DNA of 64,000 nt from Siphonodentalium dalli (lineage: Eukaryota > Mollusca > Scaphopoda > Gadilida > Siphonodentaliidae), in assembly GCA_032622095.1 (NCBI GenBank), contig CP136061.1:125932754-125996753 (forward strand), in the 5' to 3' direction. Every line of letters starts with the position of its first letter. The first letter of the stretch is position 1. Of this stretch, positions 36,601 to 51,600 are shown in pieces. The translations under genes were made by a program, and so were the position numbers. The notes below the pieces were generated by a model, which did no database searches, was not told where the DNA came from, and worked only from the letters and a program-made list of their open reading frames with translations.

Positions 36601-39600
36601 TCCCGGACCAGTAACTTTGCTGTTGCTTGGGGTGTAACACGTTTGGCTACGGACTTGAGTAGTGGTATTAACACGTTATATAAGCAGCAATCAATGATCT
36701 GTACACTGTTTAGATTCCATTATTTGCAACTATCCAACATATCCTTCTGCAAATAGGTTCATATAGGACATAAATATTCACATAGGTTCATATTGGATTC
36801 ATTTGATTCTGAAATAAGCTCATATAGATCTTATACCCGTTATTCCGTTGAATGGCGCGGGCCGCAGTGAACACACATTATAAAGAGCGTTCACCTGTTT
36901 AAGTCATGTCGATGTAAAAAAGTAGGTTAAATAGTGACTATATGAGCCTATTTCGAACTTAAATAAGCTCTGTACTCGCTTATTTTGTCCGACAAATTTT
37001 ACGCCCATATAGAGCGTATTTCCTCAAATAACGTCTTTATGGGCGTAAAACGCGACATTCAACATAAGCCCGTATTGTGCTTATTTTCACGAGAACAGGC
37101 TGAACTATCATGCTGTTCATAACTGCAAGCTGCAGACAATGACGAAAACATTCCATGCATGCTATTCGAGCGACTTTCTCTATTAACCCTTTACCCAACA
37201 AACCGGCCAAAACCGGCCAAATAAAGCTTCAACAGCCTAAAATATCTTCGGTCTGTCTCAATAGAACCATACAAATATGGATATCACTGGAACCGGCTCC
37301 TTGACCACATTGTGATAGTTACAGTTATGCCCTGTGCCAATGCATTCTCTTATATATGCGAGTCGACCATAGGTCGCCTCGCATATATAAGAGAATGCAT
37401 TGGCCTAAACAAAAACAAATTTAAACACTTTTTACCATTTTTTCTTACATTCTTTAACAATTTTATAATTTTTAATGTGTTAAGCCAATGCATTCTCTTA
37501 TATATGCGAGGCGACCTATGGTCGACTCGCATATATAAGAGAATGCATTGGCACAGGGCCGTTCTGTTGGGTAAAGGGTTAAATATATAAAAGAATATGT
37601 CTTTAAAACAATGATTCAGGGATTGATTTGACGAACAAAATCGTGATTCGCATGAGCCTCCACTAATAGTATCTTCAATCAAATTGTGGTTTCATTAAAT
37701 TCCCATTTAAATCAATTGGGGTCGACTTCTCTGGGGTCGACTTCGCATGGGAACCACTCCCCATGCTAGCCGCCAGGTATTTCATATTTACGTCGATTCA
37801 CTTTGTGCAAGAAGAAACTAAAATATGTAACATAATTGGACTTTGATCAAAACAACCGCTATATCCTCCGAAATGGCGGTATTAAAAACGGAATTAAATA
37901 ATTCTTTCATATCGTTTATCATTGTTTCTTTGTATAACGCAGTAAATGTTCACTATACGAGTGCTTCAATTACTTTGAACATGTTGACTTGTTCGCAACA
38001 TACGCGGCATGAGATGCACCTTAAGTTTGAAATCCTGACCAAAACTAGATATTTAACTTTCGGCTATCATTTGAACATGCACCCACTGAGAGATATAGAC
38101 AGAACACAACGCGCATCTTAATCTCAATGGGTGCATGTACGTATACATTAGTTTATTCTATTTTCTTATGATGCAAGTTGTGTTCTGTATTTATTCTACA
38201 CCGTTCAGTCAGATAAGTTCAATCCATAAATGTCATATCCATTGTTACTATAGCCACATTTATTGTGATTTAAGTCTGACAAATAGCCAGTAATTATGGG
38301 GGGATCACTGGAAGCGGATGATCGACGTAATCTACGTCATCTTTCTTGGCGACAACGTCAACAAGAATAGTTCCGGCTTTTATTACACGCTTGTTCCTAG
38401 AAGTAAAGTGTTATTGCTGTTCCATATTTACAAATCCGTATGGAACGTGCGTTCCATACGCATATCGTTGACGTAAAATGACGTACGTGACGTTGGCCTC
38501 AACCATGAAACAGGAACTATTTAAATAAAATAATCATGCACATGACAAACACGCCCTGTATGAGCCTAAATAAACCTTCTAATCCTGTATTTGTAATGCA
38601 CAGATTCTAGGACGCGAAGCGTGTAATAAACCCAGAACGACACGATGTGTAAATGGTTTGTCGATACGGCACTCGTGCTGTCGCGGAAGGATAGAACTCG
38701 AGGCGCAAGCGCCTCTCGTTCTATCCTTCCGCGACAGCACGAGTGCCGTATCGACAAACCCATTTACACATCGTGTCGTTCTGTGTATGTATTCCACTAG
38801 AGGTATACACTACTATGTATTCAATGGCTGGGATTCGGGAATACGTGTACCTCGCGTCAATGGGTGTGGAATAAAAATCATTTCTCCATCAGATAAAGTT
38901 GCGTAAATTCTTCAGGAGTGGTATTAATCTCGCCGTTTCCTGAACTGTCTGGGATCGAGACAATGGTTGGTGACATTTAATGCAACCAAAACCAAGTCGT
39001 TGCTGTTTTCACTAACGCCCAACACCAATAACCTAGATTTGAAACTAGACGAAAATCCTATAGAACAAGTCACTTGTCATAAACATCTTGGGGTCTCGAT
39101 TCAATCAAATCTTAGTTGAGACTCACATATCACAGAGATTTGTAACAGAGTCGCAAGTCGCCTATCCCAACTACGTAAAGTCAAGTTTAAAGTCAACCGC
39201 AAAACACTTGAAATTATGTTTAAAATTTATATTCTCCCATTGATGGACTATGGTGATGTAGTCTGGGACAACGCCCCTGCCAAACTTTTAAAGAAGATGG
39301 ACCGTCTTCACATTGATGCAGGTAGAATAGTCACAGGGTTAACACGTTCGGTGCCCGATGATCAAATTCTAAGTGAACTTGGATGGCAACGCTTATCAAA
39401 CAGAAGAAAATATCATAAAGCACGCACTTGGCTACGAGTAATCAACAACGAAGCACCAACATTTGTTAGCGATCTTCTGCCTCAAACGGTACAGGATGAA
39501 ATTGAATATTCTGTTAGATACCCATTGCGATATAGACTCAACTTATATAAAACGAAACATATGGAACATACTTTCATCGCTACCATGGCAACTGAATGGA

Positions 39601-42600
39601 ACGGAATATACAAGTATCTCCCACCCAAAGCTAAGAAAGAGGAAACCATAAGGGCCATGAATATGTCTTATATGGAACAGTAAAATATACCAAAACCTCC
39701 TTTATATTATAATAATGGCTGGAGAACTCTCAATATTTTACATTGCCATTTGCGCAATAACTGCAGCGACTTAAACTTTGACAAGTACGTTAACTATATA
39801 TCAACTACTACTCAATGCACGTGTGGATATCCACTAGAAGATGCGTCCCATTACTTTTTACACTGTCCGAAATATAATAACATTAGATCTACAATGGCCG
39901 ACCGCCTTAGAAGTGTAAACATTACCATAATTTCAATCCAGAACATTCTCTTTGGAGATCATAGATCATAATCTAGACGATGATATATAGTAATGCTGGA
40001 CTCTTCGAAATAGTTCAATCATACATTTCACAATCGGAACGGTTTTCATGACCCCGAGTTGATACAAATCTTCAATTGTCCCGACCAAGCACCACAGCTT
40101 ATTCTGTATCAATACATTCCCAACACTCATGTTGTATAAATTACCCCACCCCTCCCACATGGAATTATAAGGACCACCAAACGCTGCACCATCTACAAAT
40201 TTATTTACAAACTTATACATATATGCGATATAATATGGGGAGAGGAGCTTTATAATCTAAGTTGCATAACTTGTGCTCCAATCCCCAGTGGTTACTCCCT
40301 CATCATTCATTACCTCCTCCTTATAATTTAATTGTCAATACTGTATATATTGGGAGACACAATAAATATGTTACAAACAAACAAACTGTCTGGGTGGGGT
40401 GGGGGTAACATTTATGAACACAGAACAACACAGAGAACACAGATATAAAGTTAAAACGATCATGTATCATTTGCCAACTGAAATATTATGTCAGACACTG
40501 TGTTCCATGTAACGAAAATGTGACAAAAATATTCACTTAGAACATGCTCCCGACGAATAATTTATGTGTTTCGTTCCAGGATAAAGACATTACATTCAAT
40601 CGAGGTCTATTATTGAATGTTGGTTTTGCCGAAGCATTGAAGATTCGAAAATACGACTGTTTCATTTTCCACGACGTGGACTTAATTCCGGAAGATGACA
40701 GGAATTTGTATACCTGCCCAGACGTTCCCCGACACATGTCGGCAGCTATTGATAAATTCAAATACAAGTAAGTATCACATCATATCATGCCATATCATAT
40801 TATATCATATTACATCATGTCATACCATATCATATATCACCATATAACATTATCATGTAATATCATATATCATATCATGTCATGTCATATCATATGTCAT
40901 ATCATATCGTATCATAGCATATCACACACCACATATCATGTCATGTAGCATCACATATCATAGCATGTCATATCATATCATATCACACTCCATATATCAT
41001 GTCATGTAATATCACATATCATGTAATGTCATATTATGCCATGTCATATCATATCATATATCATATTATATAATGTCGTGTAATGTTGTACCATGTATCA
41101 TATCATGTCATGTCATACCATGTCATGTCGTGTCATATCATATATCATATCATGTCATATTGTAATACTTTCGACCACTACGAGTTAGGTAAGTATGGTT
41201 AATTTTAGCTGAAAGTTCAATGTCTTTAGCGGATAGTCCGGTGTCCTAAATTGCTGGGAATTATAGCTCTGAGTGGATGACCTATAATTATGGGTCGTTG
41301 ACTTTTGGAGTTAAATGCTTTGTCAAAGCGGATTATTAATTGTCCATCTGGTTTGATGTAAGCGACACATGTTCCCAGCAAATCTCGTCATTTGTGTCAA
41401 AGCACGATTCCATAAACTTGGAACGCCAAATCAATTATCACGGGCCCCATATTTGGGCATACCCTTCGAGTAATATATAGCTTGCCAGCTAGTAATTCTA
41501 ACAACTATCATGTAACACCCACACCAATTACGGACATTTTACATAAATGTCGAATATTTCATATATAGTTATTCCTTGTGAAACAACGGAATAAAATGTA
41601 CAACCCCTGAGACAATTTGCTTGGCTTACTGCATGGTTCACATAGCTAATTATATATGGGTTTTTAATACAACCTACATTACATTATTATCATGATGTGT
41701 CCCTTTAAAACCATTCAATGGTTTACTATACAACTTTTATTTTCCTGACATCAGCTAATTCTTTAAATGTATTTCCAGTTCATCATTCTATGTCCCTTTA
41801 AACTTAAAACCTACAGACAACTCCTAACTTATAATTTCAGGAACTCAGACAACTCCTAATTTTAAAATATGCAAATTTGTTTTGGTAACGCTCGATGTGA
41901 CACAGAACGGATGTCGTACTATTTATAAACAGGCTCAGGCCTACACGTTCATCTTAATACCGGTATTGAGATAGGCTTCACAACACTAATTATCTCGAGA
42001 CTGGTCAATTGATGGCCATGAGAAATGTTTTGTTCACGCCAAATTGGTCATACACGCATGCAGCTTTAACGGGCCTGCATACTCGACCACTGTGGGTGGA
42101 CAACGACTTAATTAAGTTAGCATGCATGAATAATCTTCAAAGGTCAACTCAGTCCCCTGTACAATTACTATGTATTGAATCGTGTTTGGAGGACCTTTGC
42201 TAGACTTTAATTTTCATGCCCTGGGGTAAGGTTTCATTTCTATTAAATTATATTTACCCGATCAGCTGCTGTGGTATGTTTTCGTTGGACAGTCAGTTGT
42301 GTACAGTTTTCTGTGGGGTGGAGATATTTCTCCTGTTTTCAAGGAATATTTCATCTTGATTTACTATGGTTCCAATGTTTTTAAACAGTATAATTTTCAT
42401 GGAATTAATAGGATTATTTTCGGATCCATTTAAATTCCGTTAAAGGTAAGTACCTTCTTTGTTTCTATTCTATTCCGTGTATTCGGTGCCGTCAACAAAC
42501 ATTTTAGACATGCTGGTAGCATGTTAGTCTGGTTTATTACTTACAGACACTCTCAGAATACCCGGAACAGATTTTATTATGGCATAATCAATTTTCTAGC

Positions 42601-45600
42601 CATTCTTTTCGTGTATGGGCATACCATAATTGATTATTCAGTTACATTTCTGACTTTCCGACTTTCAACTCTGATCAACTTTGGTTTGTTCGAAACTTGA
42701 ACACATTAAAACCATTTTGATAACGCCTATATACAATGGCGATACATGTACAGCGATCTATCTATTTTTTAAATCGACATTTTAACCCAATCCGGGTGTG
42801 TCATAACACAAAATACCACTGACCATCCGTGTAGATATTCTTGCAAAACATTGGAATCATTTGGCTAAATTGAACATTCCTAAACCATACTTCAAACTTC
42901 AAGTGACTATAATGTCTGTAATTTAAAATTTTCCGAATTACTTCAACTAACTTCTTTTATTTAAATATATATCTCGCTGGACGCAACCAGTTTTCTTGAC
43001 AAACTGTCAAAAATGACTAATCTTTTCAAATGGATAATCTGAGCACAATAAAACTAATATTATACGCTCAATTGACCGACAGAACAGCCTTAACAGAAAT
43101 TGAACCCACAATTCGTTTAAAACTAGAACTCACTAAAATCATACTGATTAACTTGACAACATCCTAAAATCATCAGTAAATTTAATACCTATATAACCTG
43201 GATAAGTTGTGATAATTTAGCACTTGTATAACCTGAATTTCCTAGAACATTTTTGTTCAGTTCAAAAATAAGTTATTCAACCTCAATCAAGTTTACCAAA
43301 AGGTGCGTTAATAATATATACGCCCTCAGCTTGCTCAAAACAACTAAATTATCTCTAAAGTTCTTTTCCAAAACCAAGACCTATGTCAAACCAGACTACT
43401 TTTGTATTTTGACAAACTCCTACTATATAGACCACAATAGGCATCAAGGACACTGTTTAAATGATCTAACCATAACCTTGTGACAGATTTCTTTGCTCTG
43501 AAAATGTTCAACCAAACTCGCTTGTTTAAAATCAAACAGACACACAACTGCGGCATATTCACTACCTCTGTATATATATGCATCATCGAATAATTCACTG
43601 GAATCTTCACGTGTAGACTGTAAAATCAATCTTACCAATTTGGATACCATATACCATATGGGGTGTCGAGATAACATCTAAAAATCACGATCTCCTAGCC
43701 TGTGAATCAGTTCATATTAAATTTTGCAAACGTTTATTAGGTGCTGGAAAATATGCATCAAATAATGCTGTCCGTGCAGAACTAGGCAGCTATCCTCTGT
43801 ATATAGATGCAGCTTGCAGAATGTCGAATTATGCTATCAGTGTCACCTCGCGTTCGGACTGCGAACTTCTTCGAAATGCGGTTAAAGAACAACGGACGGT
43901 ATTATCTTCAAAATCAATTTTCAAATCAGTCGAATCTCTAGGGTTAACATTACCAGAGACTGGTCACGCCACCGACATGATAACGAAACATTTCCGAAAA
44001 TCTTTACAAAATAGCTATAACGAGTACTTCCAAGCTAGCCTGAGTGACGACTGCTCAAAATCAGGCAGCAACAAACTCAGAACATATCGGCTTTACAAGA
44101 AAGAGTATAGGCTTGAGCCCTATCTTCTGAACGCGAAATCATTGGAAGACAGAATAGATTTCACCAGATTCAGAATCAGTAACCATGTACTTGCTATAGA
44201 AAAGGGGCGTCGTTTACAGCCCCCAGTAAAATTAGAAAATAGAAAGTGTGTGTTTTGCTGCGATGATGTCGTAGAAGATGAAATACATTTCCTTATGGAA
44301 TGCACTGCATATTCACAACTACGAAGAGAGCTTCTCGAATCAATGGTTAATCATAATCCGAATTTTCATCGCATTAACGCCAAGGATCAATTTACTACTA
44401 TATTGACAAATGACTGTCCCACTCTAACACGAATAATATGTAAACTGATCCGTCGCTTCTTCGATACTCGTGCTGAGCAAATAACAGTTAGGAAACCATA
44501 AATATGATACATGATCCTGAGACTCCTTGTACATCTTAGCATATTATGTAATTTTGTTCTTGTATATTTTATTATCACATGTTTTGTATACTATTATCCA
44601 TTGTATTAGCAAACTGTCCTCGTGTGGATGTTTTTTTTTGCCAATAAATCATTATCTATCTATAACGATGGACACATTATATTCCAGCGATTATTTCCTA
44701 TATAGTTGATAAATAACAACTCGACATAGAAAAACGCCAACCATAACGGTAATTTCCTAGCATACCTTGTATAGAAAAAAAAATCTCTAACATGCATAAT
44801 TTAATAATTTACTGCGACTGATCTGTGTAGAACGTGACATCAATTCTTATCCAATTCTTGGATACCATAGCCTGGACACAAAATTGTTATCCCAGTAATT
44901 AATATTATATATAGCAACAGGTGTCATACATGTATTTAGACTATTCACTAATAGCTCAAGAAAAAATAACCCAATCTTTATTTCAAATCGGCACAACGAT
45001 TTTTGAAACAACAACTCGAAATAAGCATACTGACGCAAGAAAATACCTTATATGGAAGTTTTAAACCATGATAAATGACCTAATAGCTATACGGGTTGTG
45101 AACCAGGTGAACCAGCCAATGAATTGCAAATTGCCTCATATATACCTTATTTCGTCCATTTAGTTTCCTCCATATTTTTCTTCTCGGGAATGTAGCACTC
45201 CCCAGGTTCTAACCATTAAGTTGGAATTCTCGGAAACACGTTGATGAATTTTATTGTACAAATATTTACAATAGTCACATCAGGTGGCCACGGAGAAAAA
45301 TATAATGACATGGTTTCTCGCTAATGATGTTGAAAAAAGTTTATGTTATAGAGCATTAAGTTACATGCTGGTATACATGGATATGTTTAGTTTGGCATTC
45401 CAGGTTAATGGATAGCGATTTTTACGTGACAGGCGTGATTTTAACACGCCGTGCCAAAGATTTCTAAAATCTCAGTTGAAAGAGCATTTGTGCAAGATCG
45501 TTTTGTACCATGCTCGTATTTGTAGAAGCTTGGAGCCAAATTAAAATGTGAATTGGTTAGATTGTCATTTCAAGGTTGAAATCGTGTTCTACACGTATAA

Positions 45601-48600
45601 GCGTGTTGTAACGCTATTGACATTACCCAGATAATTCATTTCAGTTCTTACACAACGTATATGAAGTCCTTTCCACTAGACAGTATTGAACCTTTATTTA
45701 TGCCCAAATTCAAGATCGAGTTGAACTTTATTCATCTTTCGTATCGAAACAAGGCAAATATAACCCTCCACAGGAAGTCAAATTCTGGATATTAAACCAT
45801 ATTGATCCTTTGTCAAATGTCGCCCGAATTCAAGGTCAAATTGAAATTCATTCCAATTTTCGTACCGACACAAGGCCATTATTTGAACATAGCTATGACG
45901 ATGGGATCGACGCCTCTATCGTTTGGATCTGGAATCGCTGGATATTCGGAATGGAGCCAGGACGAACGGAGTTAATAGGGAGGCCACTATTAACTCCCAA
46001 CACGGAATGAGAAGCTAATAGTCCAGGATGGTGCCATTCTCCTGTTCGGAACAATTCCTGCTATCGACGATTCGGATTATGACATTCATGTGTTAAAACT
46101 TATGTTTTATTGTGTTAAATGTATATTCCAAATGGGATAGTTTGGATCTCCTCTCACGGAATTATCAAGTTTTTTGTCTTAGGACAAAAATCTTGAAAAG
46201 GTGATGAGAGTTATGTAATACTTTCGACCACTACGAGTTAGGCAAGTATGGTTAATTTTAGCTGAAAGTTCAATGTCTTTAGCGGATAGTCCGGTGTCCT
46301 AAATTGCTGGGAATTATAGCTCTGAGTGGATGACCTATAATTATGGGTCGTTGACTTTTGGAGTTAAATGCTTTGTCAAAGCGGATTATTAATTGTCCAT
46401 CTGGTTTGATGTAAGCGACACATGTTCCCAGCAAATCACGACATTTGGTGGTTAAGGGCGTTGGCCTTTTCAGCGGATATATACTAGGAGAGCCAAGCTC
46501 TCGGAGACTCTTGCAGAGACTCTTGCTCAGACTCTCGACTCGAACGCATTAGCGAGAAGTCATGTTATTATATTTTTCTCCGTGGCCGCCTGATGTGATG
46601 TTGTAAATATTTGTACAATAAATTTCATCAACGTGTTTCCGAGAATTCCAACTTAATGGTTAGAACCTGGGGAGTGCTACAATATCGTATCACATCATAT
46701 CACACACCATATATCATATCATGTCATACCATATCATATCATATATCATATCATATAATGTCGTGTAATGTTATCCATATATCATATCATGTCGTGTCAT
46801 ATCATATCATATCATAGCATGTCATGTATTTATCGAAATCAGTCATTTGACTCCGATTTGAAATGTGTTCATGCCGCATGGTGTGATCATACTCGTATGT
46901 TTTGTCATAATAATATGATTCCATTATATAGTTTATTAAATTCGCACAACGTATAGGTTCTTGAATAATGAAGTCAGTGAAGATGAGATTATTACTCTCT
47001 GCGTGTGTAAAGAAATACTTGTTAATGTCCGCATGCACCAGTTGCAGCTGGAATTTTATACTGTGCCCTCTGGTTGTCGCACATAGCGCCGTTTTGAGCA
47101 AGAAATCAGGCCCAGTGCTGCATATATGGCAGATTTTGGTGCAGAAAAAAAATACGACGCATTTGTAACCAGTTACTGGGTTACATGTGCGCCATATTTT
47201 ATTTTTGACATTTGCAGCTACATTAGGAAGTTCGAATAGTAACAAGTCGTGTGTCGGCTCAGACCAGTAACCCGGTTACAAATGCGCCCCATTTTGTTTA
47301 GCCATGTTTTTTGTTTCATCCGTGTTTTTGCGGTTACAGTTACATATGGAAGTCGTTTTAAAAATGCGACGTGTTTTTGCGGTTATGGTTACAAATGATT
47401 AGCAGAGAATAACCCCGACTAGAAAAATGAAAATATTTCACCCATCCTTGTTAAAAAAGGGTTACAAAGTTACATTTGCAAGTCGTTTTAAAAGTGCGAC
47501 GTGTTTTTGCGGTTACGTTTACAAATGATTAGCAGAGAATAACTCCAACTAGAAAAATATACAGTGCTGTAGAGGTTGTTGGGGACAGTGTACCAGTCGT
47601 GTGTCTCTGAGCTGTTCTCTCTCTAAAGCTACACTTGTGTCATGACACTATAGTGTCCTGTAAATCTGGGGTTTGTCTCGAATCGAATCTCCAAATATCG
47701 AACCCACCCCTCAAATTTCGTGGGAACTGTTCAGCATTGCTCGTGTTGAGCTATTGAATTCGCTGATCGCTATATCTTAGATTGTTCTCAATTTGATGCT
47801 GTGAGACACCGAGGCACTTGACATTCTAATCCATTAACCCTTTCAGTGCCAAGTCCGATTTTTGTATCAACCCATATTTCCTTGATCATTTTTCAAATTT
47901 ATTGATAATAATAATGTGATACATTGATGGAAAGAGCTCTTAATCGGACTTGGCACTGACCGAAAGGGTTAAACATACTGATCTTCGTTGCGTTAAGAAC
48001 TCCCTACTCGAATCTAAAAGATTTAAAATATAAAAAACAATTGGAAAATACCCACGCACGTGCACATTGTATAGAACATAATGGCTGCACTAATTTGTTT
48101 CCTTTAGATGACTACTGCATGTTGACTTTGAAATGACTTACTTTAAAACATAAATTCCTATAAATTAATACATATAACTTTAACTTCAACATTTCAGACC
48201 CATTACCGAGTAATTATCAAATTATAAAACTAAGCCATTTGGCTTGTTGTCAAATCATCATTTCCCTTGACTGCCATCCTTTGTGCACTCATTTCATCCC
48301 ATCTATTGCTTTTTTTGTTAAAATTTAAATATAGATGTTTCGTGGAGAATAAATATTGTTTACACTAACCCACCCCTTGTTAAGTGGTTCTGGTAATGCA
48401 CTATGTTGTTAATGAGTCTTTCCGAATCGCTTCGATGCTAGTAGGGCACACTGATTATGTTTAGAAAATGTATCGTTCTTTTTCTAAAGTTGTCATATTC
48501 TTGGTGTTTGACTGATCGATTTTATAAAAAGCCAATGTGTATATGGAACATTAATGAATATATATTTTTATAATAATTTTAAATGGTGCCACAACCAGCA

Positions 48601-51600
48601 CAGTCATTATTAAAATATATTAAATCTGGTTTTTCCTCGATATGTTCAGATTATCCGAACACCACGAACATGACAACTTCGAGGCATCAGTTTGCCCTGA
48701 CAGCATCATAGCAATTCAGCACGACCCACCAAAACTATAGTAAATTAGCAGGACCACTTATACAGGTGCGGAACCGTTCGGACATCAAATCTAAACTTGA
48801 ATAGAATCTGATGGTGTTCAAAAACCGTTCATATACCAAGTACTCACTCACGAGGATTAGTTATTCCTTAGAAAATGTTCACATAATAAGTTAACCAAAA
48901 TGACCCTATGGATAACTACTCGTCAATGAGCATTTAGTATAGAAGGGGTTAATTATCGCATGTGGGAAATATATAGTTCCATCACATAATACTGGGTGTA
49001 CACAATATATAAATTTAACCATTTCTTTACTGAATACGCATTGACGAGTAGTTCCCTTAGGAAATGTTCAGATAATATATCGTTCGTTGAACTTATTATG
49101 ATATTATCTGAACATTTCACACCAATGCATAGAAATTCTTCTCCGCTTTCCATTATCTGTCAACTGCTTTGATTTGCTAAACATCCCTTCAGATGATTAA
49201 TATACAATTCCAATGTGTACTTTTATGACTAAGTGGGAGAATCCACTTAGTAAAGGACGGGTTAAATCCGTTTTCGTTATGATTGTGCACAATTTGTCCA
49301 CTGGTTAAGGGGTATTTGTTGCCACTGGCCCTATTGTTTTTGTAGGTTTTATTTATGAAGCAAGTTATTTTTCCAAACTCTTTTATTAATGAAAACTGTA
49401 CATTTAAGAGTATATGTTGTGTTACCTATATGTTATACCTTTTGTGTGACTGAGTGTTATGTGTGGGATTTTTTAAACGCTCAGTAAATGAAGCCTTGGT
49501 GCCGAATCTTATCGATGCAGAAATATCCTTATCAGCCTGACAAATTCAGGGACGTGAGGGCAGGGGTTGTGTGTCTACCCTCCCCCAAACTTTGGTCAAA
49601 ATGTTCAATATTTCCAAATTTCATGTCTGACACCACAGTCTGGATAGTTGGAAATACTACACCACATATAGGTTGAACTTGTTCTCATTGTTCGATTTTC
49701 CAACAAGAATGGTAATGCCCTAAATAATCGACTCCTTAACCACAGCAGAATTATGGGTAACTTTTCAGGATTTAGTCGGTAATATGGCGTGTTGCCATTC
49801 GCCGGAAAGCTCTCACCCCATTCTCCCACTGCATGCCTATAGTTGGTCGCTCATTCGAGCATCGAACATTCTCCTAGATTATTAGAATAATGAATTAATC
49901 CTCTTTGCTACAAGCTACGTATGTTATACATGTGTGTTTCGTTGGCAATGGCAACGCACGTTATGCGTTACACGTACTTACGTGTGACTAAACCCAGCTA
50001 ATTATCACTTTAATACTCTATTATGTTAGACGTTTATTATGTTTGACGTTTCAGACTTCCTTACCTTGGTATATTTGGAGGTGTGAGTGCTATGAGGACG
50101 GAACACTTCCAAATGATAAATGGTTTCTCAAACAAATTTTTCGGCTGGGGTGGAGAAGACGACAATATCTTTAAAAGGTATGATTATCAATTAGGGAGGC
50201 GCGTCAGTACGCGGATACGAATAGCCGGTAGATCATCATACACACTGGGTCAACTGGTCCTGCTATGATGCAGATAATTCGGTGGTGCTTCTACTGGTTT
50301 ATCTCTGATGTCCAGATCGCATATCTGTCAACTTTGTCTATTTAAAGGGTTACTGTACACTAAATCCGGAAATTCATGGGACCATATCTTTGTATTAGCT
50401 TACCTGAGACAAAGTCTCCGGTGGAGCTATAGTCATCACTCCTCGTCAGTCGTCCGTCCATCCGTCCGTCCGTCAACAATTCTTGAACATCTTCTTCTTC
50501 TCTAGATCCATATGACCAAATGGGTTCATATTTGGTTTGGATGTTCCCTAGGTGACCCACATTCAGTTTTGTTCAAATGAGGTCACTGGGTCAAATAGTT
50601 GCGAAGCCAGGACCATAACTCTTTCTTTCCATGGTAATTCTTAAAACGACTTCTCATGTACCATCAGGTCGAATGGGTTCATGTTTTGTTTGAAGGTTCC
50701 TTGGGTGACTGGGGTTCAGATTTGTTCAAATGAGGTCACTGGGTCCAATGTGGGCGGAGCCAGATACATAACTAAAAAACAAAAAATGTTTGTTAGATTT
50801 AAAGGGATACTGTACTCAAATGTTGTTGTTGATTTCTGTAGTCTCCAAGTCGTAGAATAAGGAACCAGATTTCCAATATTTGAAATTCTGGTTGAGTACG
50901 AAGTAATGTTACGGATGGCAGATTAACCGGAATGCGAAAATACCAATTGTCGTTGTCGAGTAATTTTTGGACAGTTTTCGTATCAAATAAATGTTATATT
51001 ATATGCATACTAGTTCCATATACTCATTCAAGTCATTGTATAGTCACTAGTCAGTGAGTGGCTTGAGTTTACGCCTGGTTATCAACATATTTTTTACACG
51101 ATCGTGTGTGCCACGCGTTGCCTAATCAACTATCCGTGAATTATTTTGATTACGTCTTGTACACGGAAATTCGTAATTTAATTTATGGCTCCAGCCATAA
51201 ATTAAATTGATGTCAAATTATTAACTTTGATTTTAAGATAACCTATTAACCTGAACGTTTACAGAATACATCTTCGACTCAAATTACTTATTTTTCTATA
51301 TATTATCGACATTAGATCGTTTTTATTACCGGGAATTTATTGAAAATGGCACACAGTACCCCTTTAACGTCTTGCTCAATTTAACCCCAACAAAAAAAAC
51401 CACATTATTTTTTTTAAATTATTATAACATCCACCAGGGTACATCGATACAAAATTGAGTTGAAATCGGTCCAGGGGTCTGGGGGAAAAATCACGAACAG
51501 ATTGTTACCCTTGCTAATGAGGGGTCAAAGTAAGTATATGTACCCCTGTTACAAATATTGTTCTTTCTTATTCCTAATGCCACAATATTCGAGAAGTCAT

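Noticed and set aside
43253-43677. Short open frames on both strands before the LINE fragment
   Set aside because: No motif and heavy overlap of frames; the true LINE frame begins only near 43655.
45810-46010. 66-codon open frame before the right LTR
   Set aside because: No similarity that I can recognise to gag, pol or any host family.
46802-47245. 147-codon minus-strand open frame
   Set aside because: It runs into the ATCAT microsatellite and lacks domain motifs or splice context.
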